Assembly (NCBI RefSeq): GCF_037975245.1
Contig: NC_092580.1
Coordinates: 20,014,501-20,078,500, forward strand
Source: Apostichopus japonicus
Lineage: Eukaryota > Echinodermata > Holothuroidea > Aspidochirotida > Stichopodidae
Direction: 5' to 3'
DNA: 64,000 nucleotides
This document shows positions 12,201 through 24,312 of the stretch, in pieces; position 1 is the stretch's first letter, and the number at the start of each line of letters is the position of its first letter. The notes below the pieces were generated by a model. It was not told where the DNA came from and searched no databases. It saw nothing but the letters and a program-made list of their open reading frames with translations. The translations under genes and the position numbers were made by a program.

Positions 12201-13494
12201 CTCCGACTATCCACGAATTTCAACGTTACGACGATCGTGTTGAGTCGGTTGGAGTTCAGTGTAAGAAAATTATGCCTTTCGTGAAAGCTACTAGAAAACT
12301 ATATTAAGGCGCGTGACGGTAACAATATCTACTCTAATGAAATATCTACTATAATACTGCCTCAAAATGTACCATTGCACACCTAAAATTCCCTTTTTTG
12401 GCTGGTGGGTTCTCAGACCTCCCTCCTCCCACCCCCACCTCGTATGAGAGTCGGCTTCAACACACCTCTTTGTAAGAAAGAAAATGTATGTGCCACTATT
12501 GAATAACCATGATCGAGCCCCCAGTGAATGTAAACACTATATATGATTTACACGGTGAAGTTGATCAGATACTGGCCCCATGGTTACATTTCGAACGTGA
12601 TGTTTAATGGATTTCATGTCATGGCATGATCTATAACACATCAGGGACTCTCACAAGACATCCGGCGTGCTTTCTTTTTGCTTTCTTTTTTTCTCAGTTC
12701 TTCTTTTGCTTTTATTCTGTCAGACTCGGCTGCAAAGAAAATGTAAAGTTATGTTTGTTTTTTTGGCTCAAGTAGTATACTATTACTGTATGCGCTGGTT
12801 GGAGTTCATTCATGACGTTCTCCAAAATTTAATTATTTTCACTTGTTAGAAGCTTTAAGTTTATGCAGGGTCGAGTGAAGTCATACCAGAAGGGCATGCT
12901 GTATGGGAAACACACCTTCCCCCAACTCTTCAACACTATGTAATATGAAGGTGATACATTCAACCCCCACCCCCATCGTAGCACCTTCCAACAATTTAAA
13001 GTTTCAAACGTGCACCCATAAACCGTTAATCTGCTCATGTAAATGTCCTTAGCGGTATATGTTTTACATATTTTTCGCAATGTCCTTTAATCTAAAATGA
13101 ATGTCGAGAATTAAGCAGCTATTTTAAAAGGGTTGCCCTGAAACGTCTTAACGATGACTTCAACGCATCTCATTGCAGTGGCGGGAAAGAGGATCGTAAG
13201 AAGTCATTGATTACAATCGCTATGTCACCTCATCTCTGAAACGGAAGGAGGAATAAATAGTGAATTCATCACCCCTCCTCCCACTTTACTCGTAGTAACT
13301 ATGTTAAAAGGCACCAGCATCTACATACAACACTAACACTTATAGAGAAGAAAACAAGATGTCCTCAGATTCCAGCTGTTTCCTTCGCCTTCCCGAAATT
13401 TTGCTTTCGTAGCTTCTTTCGTCACTGTTGAATAATGCCATTCACAGTTATTGCTTACGAAGCTGGTATATTTTTACAATAAATTTAACGTGAT
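9245..13494. other. Intergenic DNA between the upstream gene and CaMK1
   Basis: No convincing exon. Points noted: a 50-codon frame at 10585-10737 whose ATG sits in a perfect GCCACCATGG context but which has no recognised product; a GATA-type run at about 11672-11685; and a CpG-richer patch at 12040-12260 that ends in a possible splice donor (CAGT/GTAAGA at 12260/12261). Confidence 0.4.
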
Positions 13495-13526
13495 GATATA
13501 TATATATATATACATATATAAATGTT

Positions 13527-13613
<87 letters not shown>
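13495..13613. repeat. (TA)n dinucleotide tract with interruptions
   Basis: Nearly continuous TA/AT dinucleotides broken by a few TACATA and AATGTT interruptions. The tract is self-complementary, so it is likely length-variable and able to extrude a cruciform. Confidence 0.95.
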
Positions 13614-13617
<4 letters not shown>

Positions 13618-14279
13618 TAGCCTTCTGTAAATGCCTCCCTCTATTTATGTCTGACCTCCATTTTTGTGTTTATGCATGTTACAACTTACCGTAATATTCC
13701 GAGATCTCTCTGACTGTATCCTATGTATAAGTAAAGTCCAGCCATATCTATACAGCACGAGAATATCAACTAGACTTACGGTCTCCCTCAATAGAGTCTA
13801 TCACATAGGAAAGAGTGGGGGCAATAACCCATATTTTGATGTTCACAAATATTTGATAATATTCTAGATTTTTTTCATAGCTAATGTGTATTTTTTACAG
13901 TTTCCTGTAGTATTCAATCGATTTGCATTTCATCTGACATTTTCCCTTTTCACATTTTGAATATCGTTGCATGTCACTAGTAATTAACATTAATTAGTGT
14001 ATTCACAATAACACTGATATGTACTTATTAGCTACAAAATGTTAATGATTCTTAACACTTAAGGACTTGCATCTGTTGAAAAGTGCAGTTAGATTTGGTA
14101 GTATTTAAAATTGAGTGTCCACGCCACCCGCATTGAAATAAATTATTTCGCTTCCGACACTAAACTGTGCGTCAATCGATCATCGATTAAACTTTTGAAG
14201 GCAACTTTGCTTTCATTACCAAACAGTGATTTCTGGTAATAACAAAAGACGCCCTCGATTTATGGTACAACGGTTTTTT

Positions 14280-14660
14280 TCTATTGATTGGTCCTTTGGT
14301 TATTCTTTAAGCCAATCAGGTATATTGAATGATAAATATTTCATCGCTTATGATGTCACTTTCATCACGCGTGCGTATTGTGAAAAGATTTTCATCCGAC
14401 AGAACGACTGTCTCTGAATGCCAGGTGTTGCGTTGACATTCTTGCACAAGTCGCGGGGGATAAACCGCGGGAGATTTTTTACGTGTGCTTGTGGTCAATC
14501 AGCTGTTTTGATGTTGTACATGTTGTGTATGTTTGTAACGTTATACCACATCTTGTATGAAAACCACCGGTTAGATAGAGGAATAAGAGTCTTATAACGC
14601 GACAAACCGGTTGAGCATAATTTGCAGTAGGATTTTGTATGAACCTTGCAGCAATCAACG
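14280..14660 (+). promoter_or_regulatory. Candidate CaMK1 promoter / 5'UTR region
   Basis: Just upstream of the CaMK1 start codon the sequence becomes richer in CpG (CACGCGTGCG at about 14368, CGCGGGG at about 14452, CCGCGGG at about 14466) than the AT-rich surroundings. It carries an inverted and a direct CCAAT element (ATTGG 14287-14291, CCAAT 14312-14316). No clear TATA box is placed. This is inference from composition and position; no transcription start can be fixed from sequence. Confidence 0.35.
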
Positions 14661-14673
14661 GATATAAATCAAA

Positions 14674-14753
14674 ATGCCGATATTTGAAAGAGAAAAGGGA
14701 AAGAAGAGGGAGAAAATTACAGACAAGTATATTCTGAAGGAAGTCATTGGAAC
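14674..14753 (+). CDS. CAMK1: CaMK1 exon 1: N-terminus and start of kinase domain
   Basis: Codes residues 1-26 plus two bases of codon 27, then a GTGAGT donor. The ATG has A at -3 and an in-frame TAA nine bases upstream (14665-14667), which fixes it as the first in-frame start. The residues are a short Lys/Arg/Glu-rich leader (MPIFEREKGKKREK) followed by ITDKYILKEVIG, the first strand of the kinase N-lobe leading into the glycine loop completed by exon 2. Such a short basic leader starting MP(L/I)F also occurs in invertebrate CaMK1 (CMK-1) proteins, whereas vertebrate CaMK1 paralogues have different leaders. Intron 1 is phase 2. The protein is a Ser/Thr kinase activated by Ca2+/calmodulin and by CaMKK. 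Confidence 0.93.
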
Positions 14754-17220
14754 GTGAGTATCTAATTTACGAAAATTAAGGTCTTCAGCTTGCTAGTAGT
14801 AGTAGTAGTAGTAGTTGAGTTACAGTGTAGCATTTAGTCTATGTAAGGGGGAAAAACAGTACCATCGTTTATTCATTCGATTTAAGGTAAACACGTTTTG
14901 AAGAAGCAACTGTAGTGTAACATGGCCGATCTCCACTCAGCTCACTCAATAGTTTATCTGGCACAATAAACATGACTTCGACAAGAGGTGGTAATCGATA
15001 TAAGGGCGAATGAAAGGCCTTTCATTTAGCTTATGCGGTTTTGTGGTCCACCTCAACGGATTACCTTTTCAAAAGTGTCGATCTTTGAACTATTGTTTAA
15101 GGTTTATCTTCAGTTCAATTTAGCATACCACCGTTATGTTGCATTGAAGTTTTGTAGGCTACACCAGTAACACGATTAAGCCTCGTTTACAATGAAAGGA
15201 AGGTTATATTGACATGATTGTTACAACACTGACTGGTTGTAGTTTTATTGTTTCACGTAAGCCTTTTAGACCTTGACATACAAAATTATGTTTGTCATCA
15301 AAGTCATAACAAGTTACTGTTTCTATCCCCAAGAGAACTTTATGAGAGTATTATGTCTGATTATGCTGTAAGAAAGTCCCTATACATGAGATGGCTTCTG
15401 TGGTGGCTAAGGCAAATATCTCTCTCCTGTACCTGAAATAACCTTGCACAAAACTTACACAATAAATATGACCTTTCTTGTAAATAACACAACCACTGTT
15501 CTTATCAATGCTGTAACTGCAGTAGAAGTGTATTTTGAGCTCTATCAGTTATAGCAATGTTTTCTACTGTAAGACCCACAGATTTATGTGTCTTCATTGA
15601 AATACTTAAACCAGTTAACAAAGTATGCAGATAAGTTTACATGTATGGTTTTGTGGATATTATTAATGTTAAATCGATCATTTTTTCCGACTTTTGTTAG
15701 TTTCCAGTACCATTTCCCATACTTTTTCTTGGAAATCTCTATTTTTACACTTTTAAGGGGTTGGCAGGATCTGGGCATTTCATTTTCACTGCCACTATTG
15801 TATGCAACATTTTATTTTAATATACTGTCTATAGTGTGACTTTTAATTGATATCGTGAAGAACAAGCAAGATTCAGAAATCCTGCAAGCTCTTTAAGTAC
15901 CAAGCAGCAGTCTGCCTAAAGTTCAAAAGCACGATAGTTTTAGCACCTGCAAGTGTGGAAAATAATGCAAGGAGCAATGTCTGTGAGACACAGTAAAAAG
16001 GGAATTTCCCTTTAGGCTATTAGAGGTTGAACTACGTGATAAGCAAGTAGAATTTCCTTGTTGTTTATTTATGGAAAAGAAAATCTAGTTAGGATGTTAC
16101 TAATAGCATAGTCAGATAGTCACCATATTATGTCAACAGACATGGTGGATAGTAAAAAGAATCAACACAATGTAGCTTCAAAGTGACTTAGGTATGCTTG
16201 CTTCGACTAAAAGAACAAAATGTTGACACCTCCACAAAATAAGTTGGAAAATTGTTCTTCCTTTCTTATACGCTACTGCAGGCATTATTCATTCATATTT
16301 TCTATGAAAAATGAAAATTCATTCTTTGACACCTATATAATTGCATGAGTATTCATGTAGTGTATGTTCGTTGATATTGTTACACCTCTTCATCAAAATA
16401 TACTGGGAGCTTGAGTTTCATCCGAATTTGTTCTGAAAAACTGAAGGTGGTATACTGAGAAAAAATGTCATTGGGCCTATATACAGTGCATATCTGTGCA
16501 CAATATACCATGTGGATAAATTAAGACAATGTAACATAGTTTGTTTAGTTCTATTTCAGTATTCCCATAGCAAGTTGTACTTTTCTTTCTATAATTGTTT
16601 CCTATACTGTAAGGTTTCCAGTGTGTCAATTATTACACCTCAATGATACCTTTCCACTCATCATCAAGAGACTGTAAGGCTCCCTAAACAGACAAGCCAT
16701 GATTTACATTGGTCTGATCTTTAAGCACTAATGTAAACCACAGCTTCCTCAGCTAATATTTGATAACACAGAATCAGTCCATCCTAACAACATGTTACAG
16801 TGGTCCTATGGACTACCACAGAAGAACATTACACTTGTCACTGTGTACCCTTTGATTACAACTTGTTTTTACAATTGCTCTGTCCAAAGGTAACAATCTT
16901 CCAAAGCTCTAAGACAAACAGCCCAGTGACAAGGGTGTGCTGGGTCTAAGCAGGGAGTTCCATAACAACTGCCTGGTCTAAGTAAACAGAGTGATGGTAC
17001 ACTTTATTATATGTACTATCTAACTTAAAGAATATAACTGTGGGCCAATACCTGTGTTGATTGACATCCACACAGGTACAACTGTACCAGGCACACTTAA
17101 GTACTATACCACAGTATATATATGCCAATCTTTTAGAGCGAATCAAAACACGCTGGTTGAGAGTAATCGAGAAAACTGCCTCAGTACTAGATGCAAGCAC
17201 TGTTCTGACATTATAATGAA

Positions 17221-17315
17221 AGGCGTAGGAGGCGGGGGGGGGGGGGCTGCAGCCCCCAACCAAATTTTTGTGTGAAAATATGGGCAATATGCTGAGAATT
17301 TTTCGGGCACCTACT
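17221..17315. mobile_element. Possible hAT-type transposon end fragment
   Basis: A GCGTAGGAG start, a G-run, GCTGCAGCCCCC and then an A/T-rich tail resemble the G/C-rich termini of the complete element at 62308-62601. No target duplication or second end is visible, so this is at best a truncated relic. Confidence 0.3.
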
Positions 17316-19227
17316 GAAAGAATAATAATTTGCAATGTGTTTTTCAATGGTTAAATTGTATTATTATTATCATAATTATTGTAACGACTTGCCCAATAAT
17401 TCTAACCAATATTGAAGGGTAATAACACGGAAAATGATTGTATGTTATTGGCATGTGATGTTATAACCGATGAAAAAATATGAGATGCACATTATGATGA
17501 TGCTTAAAGGGGATGATGCTTAAATTTATGTGTGTAATTAAGACCCAAGTCTACCCACATCTCAGTGATAAAAAATTTTCAATCACCTTGGTAACCGTCG
17601 TCTCTGATGGACCAATTTGTTGAAAGTATACTCCAACCTTTGTGTCATTGCTGTGTACAGATGCACCATAGAAACATTCTTAATAATTTTAAGGAAAACC
17701 CCTCACTCGATTCTTATGCAAAATAGGTGTTGAGTCGGGTACAACATGTTTGTTTTGAAAAATGAAACACTTTTCTCAAGGTTTCTTCACATCTGTTGTG
17801 ACATTAACAACGTACAGTATCAATCTAAACATAACCTTCATTTTCTGTTCATGCCTACTTGCCTTTTCGGAAGACATTTCACTATAGCTTCTCTACATCT
17901 TAGTACGTGATGAAATGCACTGTAATATATTTTAATTGAATCATGAGCTCAAAGCCTAGAACGTTTGTAATGATGAGGAATTCTGCCTTGGCCTGGCCTA
18001 GGCCTAAAAGTTGTTTACCCGCTATATAGATGTTTTTTGCTACATTGTCAGCAAAATGAAATAACCTTTCCCTGTATAAATCTTTGAGATCAGAATGTGG
18101 ATATGAAGCAATTATATATTGTGATATCCTAAATATCGATCTCTGTGATTGCGAACGAGAAAGACCCTGATATAATCACAGAGCATGAAAAATTGCACAG
18201 AAGGTTATTCACTGTACTGATATGTAGGCCTGTAAAAATATATGTATATTTCTTCAGCACACTTCTGATGCAGTACGCTTCTTTAGCTCAAACTGTACTT
18301 TGTCGTGTGTGTACATGAAACAAGCAATATGTGTACAGTTAATTGTACATGCCGTCTGTGAGTTGAGAAGTACGCATGATGCTGTGCAATAATGTACGTG
18401 TGTTTGTACGTACACAATTACACATAGTCTCTTACTTGGATCTGCATAGACTCCCCCATTGACTCATCTGAGAAAGTACAGACTTCTTGTTATACAATTG
18501 TGTAACTTAATTATCTTCAATTAGTGCTGGTATGGAACAGTGATGCATAACAGTCGAAATTGGTTCGATTAAATGCAAGTAATGTGAACGTGCAATGGTA
18601 AATAATGGTCGAGGATTTTATCTGAACTGTAAATGATGAGCATGTAGGCAGCAGGATGGATGTATATTTGCTGTAGCATATAATATAATGTTTCAAATCG
18701 TGAATTCCTACCCTGAGGTAAAATCTACCATTTAGGCTATTATGACTGTATGTGAAAGGACGTAGAATATGACAGGTTGAATGTGAGATCATAAGTAATG
18801 AAACATTAGTGTCATTGCTTGCTCACTCTTCCACAATATCTAATGTCAAAATATGAGCTGAGACTCCGGAGGGAATGCAGAAACTGAAATCATTAGTCAA
18901 AACTCTGCTGGTTTTCCACAAAAATCAACCCCCTTACTATCAATTACCGTGGAGACAGAGGTGTCAAAATTGCTTTCAATTGCATTAGTGTTACTAATTT
19001 GACTTGTCTGTCCATTCTTTTCCAATCTTGCTGAGGACTGCAGAAACTATCTTACTTAAGAAATGGTGGGTGTTAGTCAGTCACCATGGTTACCAAATTG
19101 TTCTCTGTTTTATGTGTGTGATACAGAACATACCATACTTGTACTGTTTTTTGGGGAATTACAGACAATTAAACGTTTAGAGGTAGGTTTATACTTTGAA
19201 ATGATGCATGTGCCGGATTTAATTTTT

Positions 19228-19553
19228 AAATTTCACTCTCTATATCATTGCCCAGAGACTGAGTTAATTTATTCAGGGCAAGCTGACAGTGCTTAAAGCA
19301 ACCTTTTGTACATATTCTTTATATATATCACAATATTAATTTTTTCAATTTCACCCTCTCTATCATAGCCCAGAGACTGTGTTAATTGTTCAGTGCAAGC
19401 ACACAGTGCTTAAAGCAACCTTTTTGTACTTACTGTAATTTGAATACTGAATATTCTTTATATCACAAGATTAATTTGTTCACTTTCACCCTCTCTATCA
19501 TAGGCAAGAGACTGTTTATTTCTTCAGTGCAAGCACACAGTGCTTAAGGCCAC
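19228..19553. repeat. Three diverged ~120-135 bp tandem units
   Basis: Units begin near 19228, 19349 and 19484. Each contains TTTCACTCTCTATATCAT or TTTCACCCTCTCTATCAT, then (C)AGAGACTG, TTCAG..GCAAGC and CAGTGCTTAA(A/G)GC. Old local amplification in intron 1 with no coding potential. Confidence 0.8.
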
Positions 19554-22500
19554 CATTGTGAATAATTTGAATATAGTGATTATATGCATGATGTAATTCA
19601 CAATATGATTTTATAGGTAAATGAATGTTTGTTTTTATATTAGTTTAGGTAATGATAATACAAAAACAAACCTAGTGAAATGATTCAAAAAGTGTTTCAC
19701 TGACTGTCCGCAACAAGCATGAAGTTGAACAGAAGATGATGTAAACTACTTCCATACTACGTCACACGGTAGTCTACTGATCTTTGAAGTTATCTCTCTC
19801 AGCCATGACGTTTGTTGCTATGCAGTACCCTACTCGAAATGCTGTCAGCTAAGTTCAGTCATCAATTCAATACTGTACTACCTGATTCCATAAGGCCCTC
19901 AGTTCTCATTGCAATTTATTAGAATGTCATCTGTATGATTGTAATTTAGGATAGTAGTAAAAAGAGACGATCGTCAGAAAAGGAAACCGAAGAAAAAAAG
20001 AACTGCTATAGAGACATCTGGAATTTGATAATTTACAATTTCTTAATATAAACCACAGATGAAAAAAAGGAAAGAAAAGAAAGTAAGAAATATGATATTT
20101 CAGGAATAGATTTGATTCAATTGGTTGTATATACCCGTAGGATGATGATAAAATTTGGATGCAGGTTCTAAATAACTTTTGCACTTGAAATGAGTTTAAA
20201 TATATATCCTAGTAGCATCATCGTACTATATATATATATAGCAATTCATTGAATTTCATTCTCAAATCATTTGTTTGTCTTCTCTGTGACTGTGAATTTA
20301 CAACTGTTCATGGATGCAACCATGTTCTGACTGCACATGGGATAATTGCCTAGTATTGCGCAGTCAACCCAAGTTTATACTTTATTCCTCTCTTACCTGC
20401 CTATCGACATATATATATTCGCACTCCAATCAACCTAGCCAGCTAGCCTATTACAATCGAGAACATTCTTAGTCTGAGTTGTAAGGCCGAGCCGGGGGGG
20501 GGGCTCACTGCCATCTTCCTTCGTAGTCTCACTGTCTGTACATTCCAAAGTCCGCAATGTTCAGTGTCTAGTAAGATTTTCATTTGCTCGAATTCGCTTA
20601 TAAAGTGCATTCCTGTGTGAGAGTTTTCCTAAATTATTTTAAATATCACGACAGTGTATAACTGTGCATGTGCGTTTGCAATGAACGTCTTACGAGAAAC
20701 ATTATTGGTTTGATTTCAACGTTCTCCCCTACACTTATTGTTTGAGATCTGTTGTACATTTAGCACATGTATGCTTTATATGAATGTTGACATTTGATAG
20801 AGCACACAGAGAGCAAAGAGAGAGTTGAGGTACATACCTTAGTAGGCCTCATACATCGAATTGGAATTGCTTTAAGTCTTGGACAGCAAGTGCTGTTCAA
20901 AGGTTTCACTCTAAGCAGTACAACTGCCTCCAAAGACCTGTAGAGAAGATTCACAGAATACTGGCAATGTATCTTGAAATGGTTGGGATTAAAGTTTAGC
21001 TCTGTTAAATTGCAACCACACATTGACTTAAATTTTACTTCAGAAAGTTAAGTGCAATACGGGTACCGTTACATTCACTGGTTAGGTTTTGTAGCAATGT
21101 TAAGGATGAATTTATGCTTAGTTTCCCTAGCTATATCATACATTTAACCTCTTTTAATTTAGCCCAGATGGACATCAGGTTTAATTTTGGCTACTATTTG
21201 ATTGATGGATGCACAATTTGTGGGTTGAGATGCACTAATCCCTAGCTGTGAGGACTATGTGCAAGGAAGAAGGAAACGTTTACATGAATGAAGTGAAAGT
21301 GAAAACCAGTGAAAGATCCTGTTTCAGGATTTTAGTATGAAATAGCTTCAACAAACTTTATCAAACACAATGGTGTTGGAAGGTTTTAAAATGGTTGAAC
21401 GAGGGAGGGAGGGAGGGGGTAGGCGGACACCTGGCAGGTTTTTGGATCTTCCTAAGTTAAGACTTTTTAATTTTGTAGAGGCTGACATTTTGGAAAGTTG
21501 CATTCTCTTCCGTTTCCTATGTTCGCCTCTGATAGAATAGTCAACGAGCTGCTTGAATGGCCAAGTATATGTTACACCTAAAGACTGTCACTTAAAGGTA
21601 TTCTGTATAGTCCCAAAATTATAGCACGCTATTTATTTGCTAGAAGTTTTCAAAAGTACCTTCCTGAAGGTCTTTACTCATCAAATTATTCTCAGACATT
21701 TTTAAGGAACACACAAGACGACCGAATGACCCAGTAAGGAAAGTTTCCTTGAAGGTTGTAATAAAAACAGTTTAAGAATTTGGGGCCAATACGGCAACCC
21801 TTTTAATACACATGGCAATAAGGTACTGTACTTCAAACTGTTAGCAGGTTGTCTGTCTGAACTGACAGTGAACGAACCGATATTGATAGAGATCTTGACG
21901 CTATGACGATACCTGACCCACATCTCTGGTAAAACTTAACGGTCCAAAGCGTAATTAGGTCATAAAGCCTCATCAGCAAGGCAATGTATTCCTATGAGAT
22001 GAAAATTGATTAGAAGCCATTTGCTTTGACAGGTAATCGAGCTCTGAATTTAAATGCTACCAGTATTTTCCGGAATATGTTCTCCGTTACAGTGCAGTGC
22101 TTACTCATCCTGGAAGATATTTATGATCATCACCGGTCGGTGAAAGGATGAGAGAAGTGCTGTGTGATAAAGTATTTAGACAAAAATAGGACACCTTTAA
22201 ATTCTGTGGTTGGGCGCAACCACAATGTGCATTCAGTAGCCTGCTTTTAATATCTGTAATGAGTACATTTTAAGTTTAGTGGACAGTACATTTTGCATGG
22301 TTTCATTATGTACAGAGATAACAGATCTACTGTACAAAGGCTCTGGTTGTGCTATTTTAAAGGCAGCTGGTGGATGTACCTGGACTTCTTTTCACCTAGT
22401 AGGGAAAAAAAACTGTTTTAAAACACATTGCTTTATATATGTATCAGAAGGCTGCTCTATCAACTGATCAAATTTTGTTTAGAGATTCCTTAATTGTTGT

Positions 22501-22564
22501 TTTGTGGGTTAATATTGAATGAAGTTGGGTCTACGATCCCTGGTAATTACACAATATTATTACA

Positions 22565-23345
22565 TGATATCTCAAGATGTGAAAGTTGCTTGAACTTCAA
22601 ACTTGGTATTTAGGTAGCAAGTGAGTGATTAGATGTTCTCTATCCTTTTTCATGGAGGTCAAAGGTCATTTGGGGTCAATGTCTGAAAACCATGTTAACA
22701 CGATATCTCAAGAAGTGAAAGTTCCTTGAACTTCATACTTTGTATGAAAATAGCTCTCAGTGATTATATGTTATATGTTATGGAGGTGAAAGGTCATTTA
22801 GGGTCACCAGAGGTCAAAGGCTGAAAACCTTAATTGTAAACACATCTCAAGAAGTAAAAGTTGCTTGAACTTGAAACTTGGTATGTAGGTAGCCCATGGT
22901 AAGTAGATGATCCCTATTGTTTTTCATTGAGTGAAAGTTGCTTGAACTTCAAACTTGGTAGGTAGCTCTTAGTGATTAGATGTCTCTATACTTTTTCATG
23001 GAGGTCAAAGGTCATTTAAGGTCACCAGAGGTCAAAGGCTGAAAACCTGTAAACACAATATCTCAAGAAGTAGAAGCTGCTTGAACTGTAAACTTGGTAT
23101 GGTGGTAGCCTGTGGTGAGCAGATGATTCATATTGTTTTTCATGGAGGTGGAAGGTCGTTGGAGGTGAACAGATGTCAAAGTCTGAGAACTTTGAAAATG
23201 CGCTATCTTCAGAAGTTAATGCTTGAACTTCAAACTTGGTATGTACATAGCCCTTGCTAAGTACATGTCTACAATTTCCCTTGAGGTCAAAGGTAATTTC
23301 AGGTCAATTACAGGTTACAGTCAGAATAAATCTGATTATGCAGAA
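22565..23345. repeat. Tandem ~90-160 bp repeat with AGGTCA half-sites
   Basis: Six or seven diverged units, each containing ATCTCAAGAAGTGAAAGTTG, TGAACTTCAAACTTGGTATG and a GAGGTCAAAGGTCATTT segment. Anchors lie near 22568, 22702, 22842, 22930, 23058 and 23200. The array ends about 220 bases before CaMK1 exon 2. Perfect DR1 motifs (two AGGTCA spaced by one) occur at 22656-22668 and 23002-23014. A DR4 arrangement (AGGTCA CCAG AGGTCA) lies at about 23019-23034, and a one-mismatch DR4 at about 22801-22816. Confidence 0.85.
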
Positions 23346-23569
23346 GTGAAGTTTGTTTGACCTTCGACCCGCTTTGCATTGGTACGAATTAATCAATTCT
23401 GCAAGACTTGCCATTTCTGCTCAGCAATTGAGATCGTTGAGAAATTTTGTATCTAAAGTTTCTTCTCATATTGGCAAGGAATCACTAAGTAATTTGACTT
23501 TCTGGTTCTTTTCAAGTAATTGTTTTAGACTATATAAATACCTTAAATTTTGTTTCTCTTCATTTCCAG

Positions 23570-23701
23570 AGGAGCTTTCTCAGAGGTAGTGATGGCAGTG
23601 GAGAAAACTACAAACACAGGCAGAGCAGTGAAATGTATCGACAAACGGCAGTTGAAAGGAAAGGAGGACACACTAAGGAATGAGGTTCTAGTCTTGAAAC
23701 A
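23570..23701 (+). CDS. CAMK1: CaMK1 exon 2: glycine loop, ATP lysine and helix C
   Basis: Completes Thr27 and codes residues 28-70 plus two bases of codon 71, between a TTTCCAG acceptor and a GTAAGT donor. With exon 1 it forms the nucleotide-binding loop G-T-G-A-F-S-E-V (residues 26-33). The ATP-anchoring lysine is Lys48 in AVKCIDKRQ, and Glu65 in RNEVLVL is the helix-C glutamate that salt-bridges to it. KGKED before helix C matches the KGKE(E/D) segment of CaMK1 proteins. Reading frame, phase (2 to 2) and splice sites are all consistent, with no stop or indel. Intron 1 upstream is 8.8 kb and intron 2 downstream 18.5 kb. Confidence 0.95.
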
Positions 23702-24200
23702 GTAAGTTTAGAAGTTTGAGATATACTTGTATTTGTACCATATCCCAATGAATTATTGTGATCGGGACTATCGCATCACAAAAGGTGCTGTGCAAAATGG
23801 GTAAATTGCTATGTACAAGTGCAAAGATGCATAGCATATATTTTGTACACAGAACCATGTAGTATTTTGTAATAGGCAATATTCATAGCCTTCAATATAT
23901 ACAGTGCTTAGATGCAAAGGTTTTACATTAAATTATTCCCTATTTTCTAGCACATAGTTACCCATATTCTCATCATAACTCCCCTTTGGAGTCCTACTTG
24001 ATACTTTGTAGAATTTGGATTTTGGATTATTTTGCACTTGCGCCGCCAAATAGTTAGACCTTTGTGCTCGCACTACACATCTGGTTAACTGATAACATAC
24101 AGAAAGTGTAGTGTCTCTCAAGTACATTGCCATGAAGATGGTAGTAATCTCTGATATTCTCTTATAATGTTAGAATTCAGTATATTTTTACTGCAATTCA

Positions 24201-24312
24201 TTGTACACATTGAGTACATATTGAGTACATATTGAGTACACATTGAGTACACATTGAGATCACATTCATTAGTACACATTGAGTACACATTCATTAGTAC
24301 ACATTGAGATCA
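24201..24312. repeat. Minisatellite of ~13-bp ATTGAGTACACAT units
   Basis: Six or more direct units of ATTGAGTACA(C/T) alternating with CATTCATTAGTACAC variants. A second-order unit (about 33 bases, ending TTGAGATCAC) appears twice. Non-coding. Confidence 0.9.

Larger units (their letters stand above)
14754..23569 (+). other. CaMK1 intron 1 (8.8 kb)
   Basis: GTGAGT donor and TTTCCAG acceptor. Contents recognised: a short (TAG)n run at about 14794-14814, a hAT-type fragment near 17221-17315, a three-copy diverged repeat at 19228-19553, and a multi-copy repeat with nuclear-receptor-like motifs at 22565-23345. Between these I see only AT-rich DNA with no exon-like signal. Confidence 0.85.
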
